A DNA stretch of 26,238 nucleotides from JBBIRT01 sp037441725 (lineage in GTDB: Bacteria; Desulfobacterota; BSN033; UBA1163), in assembly GCA_037441725.1 (NCBI GenBank), contig JBBIRT010000032.1, positions 1 to 26,238 on the forward strand. The letters are read 5' to 3'. Below are positions 1-7,386 of this stretch, in pieces. Positions within the stretch are counted from its first letter, which is position 1. Each line of letters starts with the position of its first letter. The notes under the pieces were generated by a model, which did no database searches, was not told the DNA's origin, and worked only from the letters and a program-made list of their open reading frames with translations. The translations under genes and the position numbers were made by a program.

Positions 1-73
1 GACAAGCTGAGGTTTCCGCTATAAAATTTTCTCCGACATCCCTGCCTAATTCCCCAAATGAGTGGGGCATCAT
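1..73 (-). CDS. Possible 5' end of a divergent gene cut by the left window edge
   Basis: On the minus strand a frame is open from base 121 to the window edge, and two consecutive ATG codons at 73 and 70 could start a protein that reads leftward out of the window (MMPHSFGELGRDVGENF...). Only about 24 residues are visible and no family can be named. The composition (charged, few Ser/Leu runs) looks more protein-like than the opposite plus-strand frame, which is open from base 3 to 146. No strong Shine-Dalgarno is seen; AGGT lies 5 bases before the first ATG. If real, the gene is divergent from the SnoaL-like gene at 202 and the two would share the control region between them. Confidence 0.25.
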   Translation of the reverse strand, partial: MMPHSFGELGRDVGENFIAETSAC

Positions 74-92
74 AGTGACCTGTTTAAAATCC

Positions 93-121
93 TTGAATTC
101 CTCTATTTTATTTGATAGGAT
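93..121 (+). promoter_or_regulatory. Candidate sigma70-type promoter for the SnoaL-like and alcohol dehydrogenase genes
   Basis: TTGAAT at 93-98 (4 of 6 to TTGACA) and TAGGAT at 116-121 (4 of 6 to TATAAT) are separated by 17 bases, the ideal spacing. This would give a leader of roughly 75 bases before the ATG at 202. It is the best match seen by eye in the 1-201 region, which otherwise shows nothing else on the plus strand. The region is A+T rich, so a chance match is possible. Confidence 0.35.
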
Positions 122-201
122 TCAGGAAAAATTCAGAAAGATCTAAATGACTCTGTTTAACCCAATGGATTCAATAAGGGAAACCTTAATGGAGGAATCC
201 T

Positions 202-642
202 ATGACCTTAGAGGAAATGGAAAAGAGACTTCAGGCCCTTGAGGATCTGGAAGAGATTAAGAAACTTCATCGAAAATATATCTCCTACCTGGATAACCTC
301 CAGTTTGATAAGGTCCTTGATCTCTTTACAGATGATGCGACGGTTGAGGTTCGAGATTCTGGACCCAAAAAGGGGAAAGAAGAGATTGCTGAGATCTATT
401 TGGGCGTTCTGGCCAAGAGAACTTTGCGAAAAGACGGTCACTTAGTCGGTCAACCTGAGATTACGGTTGAAGGAAACACTGCCAGAGGCCACTGGATTGT
501 CTATATCTTCTTCTCTGAACCCACCATCCAATGGGTGCAAGGAAGGAATGACTGCGAATATGTGAAAGAAGATGGCAGGTGGAAATTCAAGAAGCTTCAG
601 TTTACCCGAACCCTTGCCTCCCATCCCTCTCTCTTTCCATAA
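202..642 (+). CDS. SnoaL/NTF2-like protein (ketosteroid-isomerase fold)
   Basis: 146-residue single-domain protein of the SnoaL-like / NTF2-like superfamily. It starts with a helical, charged segment, followed by the typical helix with a Tyr and Asp pattern (residues 25-50, KYISYLDNLQFDKVLDLF), the strand DDATVEV, and a curved sheet ending in EDGRWKFKKLQF. Members of this fold isomerise, dehydrate or cyclise small hydrophobic ketones, or simply bind them; the exact reaction cannot be read from the sequence. GGAGG at 191-195 is 6 bases before the ATG and fixes the start. It is followed after 25 bases by the Fe-alcohol dehydrogenase, so the two probably form an operon. A paralogue sharing the N-terminal pattern MTxEEMEKRL lies at 25044-25550. 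No signal peptide, so cytoplasmic. Confidence 0.85.
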   Translation: MTLEEMEKRLQALEDLEEIKKLHRKYISYLDNLQFDKVLDLFTDDATVEVRDSGPKKGKEEIAEIYLGVLAKRTLRKDGHLVGQPEITVEGNTARGHWIVYIFFSEPTIQWVQGRNDCEYVKEDGRWKFKKLQFTRTLASHPSLFP

Positions 643-667
643 AATTTAAGAAGAAAGGGAGGACATC

Positions 668-1891
668 ATGATCAATAAACAGATGGCTCAATTTCCCATC
701 ATCTATGCCAATCATATGGGATTGGGAAGGATTGCTATCGGTTGGGGATCCCATACCACCGTGGCTAACGAATGTAAGGCGATAGGAATGAAAAGGATAT
801 TAATCGTTACCACCGGCCTGAAGGGGACCGGGATCATCGACGAAATTAAAAGCATTTTAAATTACCATGATGTCTCCACAGAGATTTTTGACAAAGTCAC
901 CACCAATCCAAAAGACTATGAAGTGATGGAATGTTATCAGGTCTTTAAGGATTCCCAATGTGATGGAATGGTTTCAGTAGGAGGGGGAAGCTCTCATGAC
1001 TGTGCAAAAGCCGCCCGGATTGTAGCAGCCAATGACGGCCTGTCCATCTCTCATTTCCAGATGGTGATCGATCCTCCCTGGATGCTCGAAATGCGAAAAT
1101 ACAAACCGGTTAAAATCCCTCAAATCTCTGTCAACACCACCGCTGGGACAGGAGCAGAGAGCTCAGGTGGAGCGGCGATTACCCACACCGATCTCAGAGT
1201 CAAACGACTGGCAGTGATTCCAGGAGCGGCCCCAAATTTAGCCATCAATGACCCCTTACTGGTTCGATTACAGCCCCAACATCTTGCAGCCCAAACTGCC
1301 TGGGATGCTTTTTGTCATGCCTTTGAAACGTATGTTTCTTCAATCCAGTCCCAATTTAGTCTGGCCTTGGCCTATCGAACGATCAAGTTGATTGCTGAAA
1401 ATCTTAGGGAGTTCGTCTATAATCGAATGAACCCAACAGCCTGCGAGAATATTGTCTGGGCCGCATCCATGTCTGGTGCCCTCGGTTTAGCCTGTGGAGG
1501 AGGGACAGGAATAGTCCATGGGTTGGGCCATGGTCTTTCTGTATTAAGAGGGGTTCATCATGGACTGGCCAGTGCAGTGATTACCATCCCTGGAGAAAGG
1601 TATAATCAGAGTGTTTGCCCAGATAAATTCAGTCAAATGGCTGAGGCCATGGGAGTGGATACCCGGGGGATGTCAAAGATGGAGGCCTCGGATAGATGGT
1701 TTGAGGAGGTGGAACGTCTGCTAAAGGACCTCCATATCCAGACAGGAAATCTGAATCGACAATTTGGACTGACCAAAGAGGATTGCCCTCATATTGTAAG
1801 GGTACAACACTCGATGGATGTGACCCGTCAAGGCAATCCGAGAGACTATCAGTATGAAGACTGTTTAGCCCTTCTTGAGAGTTTGTTGTGA
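668..1891 (+). CDS. Iron-containing (group III) alcohol dehydrogenase
   Basis: 407-residue NAD(P)-dependent alcohol dehydrogenase of the Fe-ADH family (FucO, 1,3-propanediol dehydrogenase, methanol dehydrogenase). The nucleotide-binding GGGS is at residues 105-108 and the conserved TTAGTGAE at 157-164. The four metal ligands of the family align: Asp213 and His217 (DAFCH), His284 (GIVHGLGH) and His298 (VHHG), with the same 4- and 14-residue spacings as FucO, so the enzyme should be active. Length is only slightly above the usual 380-390. The ribosome site GGGAGG at 657-662 lies 5 bases before the ATG. Likely role: interconversion of a primary or secondary alcohol with its carbonyl in the neighbouring catabolic pathway; the substrate is unknown. 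It is convergent with the molybdopterin gene, separated by only 29 bases with no evident terminator. Confidence 0.92.
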   Translation: MINKQMAQFPIIYANHMGLGRIAIGWGSHTTVANECKAIGMKRILIVTTGLKGTGIIDEIKSILNYHDVSTEIFDKVTTNPKDYEVMECYQVFKDSQCDGMVSVGGGSSHDCAKAARIVAANDGLSISHFQMVIDPPWMLEMRKYKPVKIPQISVNTTAGTGAESSGGAAITHTDLRVKRLAVIPGAAPNLAINDPLLVRLQPQHLAAQTAWDAFCHAFETYVSSIQSQFSLALAYRTIKLIAENLREFVYNRMNPTACENIVWAASMSGALGLACGGGTGIVHGLGHGLSVLRGVHHGLASAVITIPGERYNQSVCPDKFSQMAEAMGVDTRGMSKMEASDRWFEEVERLLKDLHIQTGNLNRQFGLTKEDCPHIVRVQHSMDVTRQGNPRDYQYEDCLALLESLL

Positions 1892-1920
1892 ATTGGCCAA
1901 GATTCTAAGAGAGGATTGTG

Positions 1921-4038
1921 CTAAACAGGGTAAACCTTACATAACAAGGCTCTGAACTCTGTAGAACCAAATACAGGATCAAAGGGAGGCTCGTTACGGG
2001 TTAAGACATTAGCATTGCTTCTCCAGACCCCATGGTCAGGGCTTGGTTCTTCAGGATACCACCAGGAGGCCTGAGCCATCACTACCCTTGGATCGATCCC
2101 TTCAAATACTTCTGCAACCTGTTTGATTCTTCCCCGAGGAGTTTCTATCCATACCCAATCTCCATTCCTGATTCCTAATCGCTTTGCTGTCTCAGGGTGG
2201 ATTTGGACCAATGGATGAGGTTGTCTCTCCCTCAATAAGGGAATTTGGCGATACTGGGAAAGAAAATAATTGGGTGACCGAGCTCCAGTGGAAAGGATTA
2301 AAGGGTATTCTTGATAGAGTTCTGGGGTAGCATAAGGGCTTTCATGTGGTTCAATATAATTAGGGAGAGGATCATACCCCAATTCCTTCATCACATTCGA
2401 ATAGAGTTCCACTTTCCCTGATGGAGTGGGAAAGCCACCTCCTTTCCTCCAATAATCGGTTCGATATTTATAATAAGGTTGATCCTTTCCTGCCTTTGCA
2501 AGAAATCCAATCTCCTTAAACTCATTCCATTTGAGATTGGCCCTTTTCAATCGATCGTCCAATAATGTTTCAACACTTTCAAACCAGTACCCAGGAGCCA
2601 TCCTCTTCCCCAGTTCATTTAAAATCCGAACATCTGACCAGGCCTCTCCAGGTGGGTCAACCGCTTTATTAATAGCCCCAATCATAAAAAGAGGATGCAA
2701 ATCAAAAATATCATCTGTCTCCAACCAATGGGCTACGGGTAATACCACATCAGCGATCTCTGCCATGGGTGACATAAATAGGTCGGCCACAGAAATAAAG
2801 TCCAGATTCATCAGCCCTTCCTTAACCTGATAACTATTGGCATAACAGACCAGAGGATTGGTCCCTTCGAGATGGAGCACCCTAAGGGGACCCTTTCCCT
2901 CTCGGAGCTGTTTAAAAACGGTATCGGCATGGCACAAACCGAGCAATCGTAACCCTTTAAATTGATCTTGACCCACTCCGAGCTCTTGGGGAGCAGGGAC
3001 TTCAAACACCCACTCCTCTTGCGGGCCGGCATCATGAGGAACCCAACGAACCATGCCTCCAGGTCTTTCGATATTGCCTGTCAAGGCAATGAGACAGAGG
3101 ACAGCCCTGATGTTTTGGGCGCAGTTATGACTGGCCTCCAGAGATTCTCCAAATTGGATACATCCAGGCTTCTCCGTTGCAAAGATTCTTGCTGCCTGGA
3201 TGATCTTTTCCTTTGGAACCCAGGTGATCTCGGAGACCCTTTCTACAGGATATTCTTGGACCCTCTCTTTTAAGGCTTCAAATCCAAAGGTCCAATTTTT
3301 GACAAACTCTTCGTCGTACAACTTTTCGTTGATGATCACATTCATCATCCCGAGGGCTAAAGCTGAATCAGTACCAGGTCTAAGCCTCAACCATAAATCA
3401 GCCCTTTTTGCGATACGGGTGGCCCTCGGATCGATGAGAATGAGATGTTTTGCCTTCTCTAAGGCACGAAAAAACCAGACTGAAATTTCACCATCTGCAT
3501 TGGTAATCTCTAATTGCTTTCCCCAAGAGAGATGGGTCTTGGGATACTCCCCGCCCCATCCGTGATAATCACAATATAATCTTCCTGCCACGGTCATCAT
3601 GGAGATGGCCATCTTGGGACCATAACAGAAGTGGCCTGGGGCACCGAAATTGGGGGTCCCAATGGAGCGTGCCAATCTCATTGTGTATTCATTATAACCT
3701 CTACCTGTCCCCTGCCATATCCCGACCGATCCCAACCCATGCTTTTTTTGGGAACCTCTTATTTTATCGACAATGATTGAAAGGGCTTCCTCCCAACCGA
3801 TCCTTTCCCACTGCCCCTCTCCTCTCCCCCCTCTTCTCTTCATGGGATAGAGAATCCGATCTGGATGATGGATATGCTGGATGGCTGCAAGCCCCTTAGA
3901 ACACATGGTCCCAAGGGTAGGAGACTCCGGATTCCCTTCAAGGTGAGTAATTCTTCCATCCTCTACCGTGATCAGAACCCCACATCCCCCATGACAACTC
4001 TTACAAGTACTTTTAATAATTTTTTTTCTAGCCCTCAT
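1921..4038 (-). CDS. Molybdopterin (bis-MGD) oxidoreductase/hydratase, acetylene-hydratase-like
   Basis: Catalytic subunit of the DMSO-reductase superfamily, about 705 residues from ATG 4038. Counting from an upstream in-frame TTG at 4092 (residue 1; 723 aa), the N-terminal [4Fe-4S] ligands are Cys30, Cys33, Cys37 and Cys64 (C-x2-C-x3-C-x26-C), and Cys156 in GHFCYGP is the expected Mo/W ligand. Family blocks follow: LILIDPRATRIAKRADLWLRL, then a GMMNVIINEKLYDEEF block, then the C-terminal pterin-binding barrel (VQIHPETAKRLGIRNGDWVWIETPRGRIK). Size and these blocks resemble Pelobacter acetylene hydratase, but the residue after the second Fe-S Cys is His34, where acetylene hydratase has its essential Asp13, so that exact reaction is unlikely. 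No Tat signal and no partner Fe-S or membrane subunit next door: a soluble single-subunit enzyme, perhaps a hydratase or hydroxyl-transferring enzyme. The start is uncertain: ATG 4038 (26 bases after the upstream stop) lacks a clear ribosome site, and TTG 4092 would overlap the upstream gene. Confidence 0.9.
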   Translation of the reverse strand: MRARKKIIKSTCKSCHGGCGVLITVEDGRITHLEGNPESPTLGTMCSKGLAAIQHIHHPDRILYPMKRRGGRGEGQWERIGWEEALSIIVDKIRGSQKKHGLGSVGIWQGTGRGYNEYTMRLARSIGTPNFGAPGHFCYGPKMAISMMTVAGRLYCDYHGWGGEYPKTHLSWGKQLEITNADGEISVWFFRALEKAKHLILIDPRATRIAKRADLWLRLRPGTDSALALGMMNVIINEKLYDEEFVKNWTFGFEALKERVQEYPVERVSEITWVPKEKIIQAARIFATEKPGCIQFGESLEASHNCAQNIRAVLCLIALTGNIERPGGMVRWVPHDAGPQEEWVFEVPAPQELGVGQDQFKGLRLLGLCHADTVFKQLREGKGPLRVLHLEGTNPLVCYANSYQVKEGLMNLDFISVADLFMSPMAEIADVVLPVAHWLETDDIFDLHPLFMIGAINKAVDPPGEAWSDVRILNELGKRMAPGYWFESVETLLDDRLKRANLKWNEFKEIGFLAKAGKDQPYYKYRTDYWRKGGGFPTPSGKVELYSNVMKELGYDPLPNYIEPHESPYATPELYQEYPLILSTGARSPNYFLSQYRQIPLLRERQPHPLVQIHPETAKRLGIRNGDWVWIETPRGRIKQVAEVFEGIDPRVVMAQASWWYPEEPSPDHGVWRSNANVLTRNEPPFDPVFGSTEFRALLCKVYPV

Positions 4039-4063
4039 CGAAATTTCGATTAACACTAAGAGC

Positions 4064-5305
4064 TCATCGGCCTTCAAGCACTTCTTTGGCAATAATCTCT
4101 ACAACATCATCTGAAACGGACCATTTTCGTAAGCTCGCCTCTCGCTTCACTCTTTTCGTAATCTCAGAAATCTGTTCCTTTGTTGCTGAAAGACCCAATT
4201 GGGAAAGCTTCTTTGAAATGACCCCTGCCCCGGTCCCTTTGCCCACCACCACATCCCAGCCCTTTCGACCGATGAGCTCAGGAAGGTAAACGGCAAATGG
4301 TCTTTCACCAGAGGCAGCCATACGTTCGATGACATAAACCACCATCCCTGATTCAAAGGTAAACTCATTATCCCCAATGACCGGTTTATTCCGGGCAATC
4401 GGGATCTTTGTCATTTCTGCCACCATATGGGCGATAGGGTATAATTTTTCAAGCTTGATCCCTGTATTCAAGCCGAGTAGGATCTCCAGATCAAGGGCAA
4501 CCTCTTCGGTGGCTGCATTTCCTGATCTTTCCCCAAGGCAATTGATGGAGGTATGGACCACAGAGGCCCCTGCAGATACGGCGGATAACATAATAGCAGT
4601 AGCCAATCCACAGTCATTATGACAATGCATCTCAATGGGGATTCCCGGAACCCATTGCTGAACCCTTCGTACAAAGTTTGCAATGGCCCAAGGGAGGCTT
4701 GATCCGTGAGTATCAGCAATCACGATGTGGTCCGCACCCCCTTCATAAACAATCCCTTTATATAACTTCTCTAACCAGGGAAGGGGGGCCCTTGCTGTAT
4801 CCCAAGGCATCACCGTGGTAAAGATCCCATTCTTTTTTGCATGGGCAGTGGTTTCAACATAAAACCGGTACATTTGGTCTTCAGTGATTCCCCCTAAGGC
4901 AACGTTGGCAAACCAAGGTACAGAAGTCCCTTCAATGATCACGCCGTCAGCACCACATTCCAGTGCAAAATCAACCTCTTCCTTATGCCAGCGACACAAG
5001 AAGAATACTTTTGTCTTTGTTTTCCGTCTCATCTTCACCATCTCTTTGGCAACCTCTCGATCATCCTCAGAGACGAGGGGGAAGATCTCTACACTGTATA
5101 CCCCTAACTCATCAAGGGCTTCATAAATCCTCAATTTTTCGTCAGGCCGAAGCACTACATGGGGAGCCTGTTCTGCCTCTCGAAGGGTTACATCGTGAAT
5201 ATGAACTTGCTCGGGTAAAGTAAATTGACTTCTCACCTCATCTAAAAAATTATGTTCCGATACCCAGTATTGGTCAGTCAATGCTTTTGGCTCTTTTTTT
5301 AGCAT
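4064..5305 (-). CDS. DRE-TIM metallolyase, LeuA/homocitrate-synthase-like (HMGL-like domain)
   Basis: 413-residue TIM-barrel enzyme of the HMG-CoA lyase / isopropylmalate synthase superfamily, which makes or breaks C-C bonds next to a carboxylate using a divalent metal. Visible motifs: N-terminal HDVTLREAEQ (37-46) with catalytic Arg42; the metal-binding HxHND at 227-231 (HCHNDCGLA); and GERSGNAATEE (258-268) with ligand Asn263. The last motif is typical of the synthase branch (LeuA, homocitrate, citramalate) rather than true HMG-CoA lyase. Oddity: the metal-binding Asp of the family signature (RDGEQ) is Glu43 here. There is no LeuA regulatory domain; the 130-residue C-terminal part is a helical tail like that of homocitrate synthases. 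AGGAGG lies 8 bases before the ATG. Its placement in a catabolic run, not beside leu or nif genes, suggests cleavage or condensation of a pathway intermediate. Confidence 0.85.
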   Translation of the reverse strand: MLKKEPKALTDQYWVSEHNFLDEVRSQFTLPEQVHIHDVTLREAEQAPHVVLRPDEKLRIYEALDELGVYSVEIFPLVSEDDREVAKEMVKMRRKTKTKVFFLCRWHKEEVDFALECGADGVIIEGTSVPWFANVALGGITEDQMYRFYVETTAHAKKNGIFTTVMPWDTARAPLPWLEKLYKGIVYEGGADHIVIADTHGSSLPWAIANFVRRVQQWVPGIPIEMHCHNDCGLATAIMLSAVSAGASVVHTSINCLGERSGNAATEEVALDLEILLGLNTGIKLEKLYPIAHMVAEMTKIPIARNKPVIGDNEFTFESGMVVYVIERMAASGERPFAVYLPELIGRKGWDVVVGKGTGAGVISKKLSQLGLSATKEQISEITKRVKREASLRKWSVSDDVVEIIAKEVLEGR

Positions 5306-5367
5306 CCCCTTAACCTCCTATCATCTCCTTCATTTCCCATTAAAATAAAGAGAGAATTTTTGAGGGC

Positions 5368-5391
5368 TACCCCTTCATATGTCAAAGGGTA
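5368..5391 (-). other. Intergenic RNA hairpin after the first SDR gene
   Basis: As RNA from the minus strand this forms an 8-base-pair stem (UACCCUUU with AAGGGGUA, one G-U pair) around an 8-base loop. It begins 12 bases after the SDR stop and lies between that gene and the DRE-TIM gene. No U-run follows directly, so it is more likely a processing or stability element than a full terminator. Confidence 0.4.
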
Positions 5392-5403
5392 TGAACATCG
5401 ATC

Positions 5404-6171
5404 TCAGTATAAGGTGCATCCGTGATCCACATAAAGGATCTGCCCTGTAATTGCTTTTGATACATCACTGGCGAAGAAAAGGATGGCTTCTGCCTGATCC
5501 TCTGGTTGTGCTTCTGGTACTGTTAAATCAATATGCTTAGCACAGGCCTCTGCAAACTCCTTATTGAAAAGTTTAAACGCTTCTGGAGCATTGAGGGGTG
5601 TCGGGGTTGGCCCTGGGGCAACAGCATTACAGCGGATGGCAGTGTGGGAATATTGGAGTGCGATATTCTTCGTCATGCTATTCACAGCCGCTTTGGCTGC
5701 ACTGTAGGCAATCCCTGCCACCCCTTGGCTTCCGATAGAAGAAACGTTTACAATGGACCCCTTTCCTGCCTTCTCCATATGCTCCAAGGCATATTTGCAC
5801 ATGTAATAAACTGAGTACTGGTCGATCATACAGACCTCATGGTACCACTCCTCGGTACAGAGATGGATCGGCATATGTCTGTCGGCTATCCCTGCATTGT
5901 TCACCAAGATGTCAATCCTCCCATATTTCTTAATAGTCTCCTCTATAATCCTTTTACAGTCTTCTTTCTTTGATACATCTGCCTGGATGGCCATAATCTC
6001 TCCACCCTGTGCAGTGATTTCATTGACAACCTTTTTGTTCTCCACCTCACGTCTGCCTGCAATAACCACTTTAGCCCCTTCTTTACAGAAGAGGATGGCT
6101 GTGGCTCTTCCAATCCCCGAATTACCCCCTGTAATGATTGCAACTTTATTCTCCAATCTTCCCATTTTCAT
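5404..6171 (-). CDS. Short-chain dehydrogenase/reductase (classical SDR)
   Basis: About 255-residue classical SDR. From ATG 6171: cofactor motif TGGNSGIG at 14-21, NNAG at 91-94, catalytic Ser144/145, Tyr156 and Lys160 (YSAAK), and a C-terminal GQILYVDHG. The Arg-Arg at the end of the second strand (AGRRE, 38-42) hints at NADP(H) preference. An in-frame ATG at 6219 would add 16 lysine-rich residues but has no ribosome site, whereas ATG 6171 has AAGGGA 6 bases upstream; ATG 6165 is also possible. The protein probably oxidises or reduces a hydroxy/keto group on a cyclic or CoA-bound intermediate. It follows the two crotonase genes and precedes the DRE-TIM gene, all on the same strand. The substrate is not readable from sequence. 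Confidence 0.88.
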   Translation of the reverse strand: MKMGRLENKVAIITGGNSGIGRATAILFCKEGAKVVIAGRREVENKKVVNEITAQGGEIMAIQADVSKKEDCKRIIEETIKKYGRIDILVNNAGIADRHMPIHLCTEEWYHEVCMIDQYSVYYMCKYALEHMEKAGKGSIVNVSSIGSQGVAGIAYSAAKAAVNSMTKNIALQYSHTAIRCNAVAPGPTPTPLNAPEAFKLFNKEFAEACAKHIDLTVPEAQPEDQAEAILFFASDVSKAITGQILYVDHGCTLY

Positions 6172-6236
6172 CTCGATTCCCTTTTCGCTCCTCAAGGAGG
6201 CCTTCAACTTTTTTTTCATCGATGAGGTGGATGATC

Positions 6237-6264
6237 AGGGCCGTGATCCAAAGGGAGCGGCCCT
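6237..6264 (-). other. G+C-rich hairpin in the SDR leader
   Basis: AGGGCCG at 6237-6243 and CGGCCCT at 6258-6264 are perfect reverse complements with a 14-base loop. It sits in the 163-base gap between the first crotonase-like gene and the SDR start at 6171. No U-run follows on the minus strand. It may be a transcript-processing or stability element; a chance palindrome in G+C-rich sequence cannot be ruled out. Confidence 0.3.
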
Positions 6265-6334
6265 CTCCATCCCTGAGGGTCTCATGGTTTTAAGGGCAAC
6301 CCCTGGTTTAAATCCCATCGACATCCTGTGAAAC

Positions 6335-7327
6335 TCACTTGATCTCGTCCTCCTCCTGCCCTCCGTTGACGCGGGGACGTATGACCTTACCCTTCTTTTC
6401 AGCCTTTCGAACGAGTTCAGCTTCTTCATGGGCCCATTCCCAGTAACACACATCGTGGGGAGAATGTTCAGTGGCAGTAACGTACATTTCTGTTGAGAAG
6501 GCATGACGCGCCTCATTGGCAATATCTTCCTTCCAAGGTTTACGAAGAATCTGCGTAGTGATGCGACGGGTCACCCGTGTGCCTGTCCGCATGATGAGCT
6601 CGGCGATCTCCCAGGCGCGCTGATAACAGGATTCAACGTCAGGCCAAATCTCATTGACCATCCCCAGGGCAAGGGCCTTTCGTGCAGTGATGATCTCCCC
6701 AGTCAGTTCTGCATAAGCAAATCTTTTTCGACCCATGAGCTCCCGCCAGGCGATCTGAATGCCATCCCCTGGAACCATGTTGACCCGGAAATGCATATCT
6801 GTGGTCCAAGCATCTTCGGTACAGAGGGTGATATCACATAACAGTGGGATTTCGGAGTGGAAGGCGGCGCCATTCCAAACCCCAATGGTAGGAACCTCGA
6901 GGTCGAAAATCTGTCCCTCTATGTCATTGGTCCCATCATAATACTGATATTGATACATTCTCCAAGCCACTTCGGGATCTGATGCGAATTCAATCGCAGG
7001 GAGCCATTTCCCATCGGGTCCAAGCCGTCCTATCCCTTTGGTGAAATCCTTACCGGTACCCCCTAAAATGATGACCTCATTGTCAGGGTCTCTGCCTGCC
7101 CAGTCAAAAAAGTAGTGAAGGCCTTGATGGGCCGGAGCCCCCCATTGCATGCTATCCCCATTGGTATGAAGTCTCGCTTCGAGGATGCCATCTTTCCGTT
7201 TCATGATGAAGCAATGTTTGAGCTTCTCCGAGTACTCTTCAAAAGGCATATGGGGAATGGTCCCTATTTCCTCATGGGGGATCTCCTTCCGTTTTCCGGC
7301 ATCAGATTCATAATTCGGTTTGATCAT
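6335..7327 (-). CDS. Crotonase-fold hydrolase, 6-oxocamphor-hydrolase-like (paralogue A)
   Basis: 330-residue enoyl-CoA hydratase/isomerase-superfamily protein. Its closest recognisable relative is 6-oxocamphor hydrolase of Rhodococcus, which opens a cyclic beta-diketone by a retro-Claisen reaction on a free (non-CoA) substrate. The catalytic set of that enzyme is present: Trp62 (for Trp40), His157 (His122), His179 (His145) and Asp188 (Asp154), with the 9-residue His-Asp spacing kept in MHFRVNMVPGDGI. An N-terminal extension of about 25 residues and a charged, lysine-rich C-terminal tail distinguish it from paralogue B (7387-8301). AGGAGG lies 8 bases before the ATG. Downstream of B by 59 bases, so the two may be co-expressed and could form mixed oligomers. 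An ordinary enoyl-CoA hydratase role is less likely because the two acidic residues of that family are not recognisable. Confidence 0.85.
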   Translation of the reverse strand: MIKPNYESDAGKRKEIPHEEIGTIPHMPFEEYSEKLKHCFIMKRKDGILEARLHTNGDSMQWGAPAHQGLHYFFDWAGRDPDNEVIILGGTGKDFTKGIGRLGPDGKWLPAIEFASDPEVAWRMYQYQYYDGTNDIEGQIFDLEVPTIGVWNGAAFHSEIPLLCDITLCTEDAWTTDMHFRVNMVPGDGIQIAWRELMGRKRFAYAELTGEIITARKALALGMVNEIWPDVESCYQRAWEIAELIMRTGTRVTRRITTQILRKPWKEDIANEARHAFSTEMYVTATEHSPHDVCYWEWAHEEAELVRKAEKKGKVIRPRVNGGQEEDEIK

Positions 7328-7386
7328 AATTATCCCTCCTTTTTAAATTGAATTTTCTATCTTTAAATGGAGTAATGTGGATCAGA

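Noticed and set aside
3..146. A plus-strand open frame entering from the left edge and stopping at TAA 144-146
   Set aside because: The 47 visible residues are Ser/Leu-rich and unlike a protein end I recognise; the opposite strand gives a more protein-like frame, though neither is proven.
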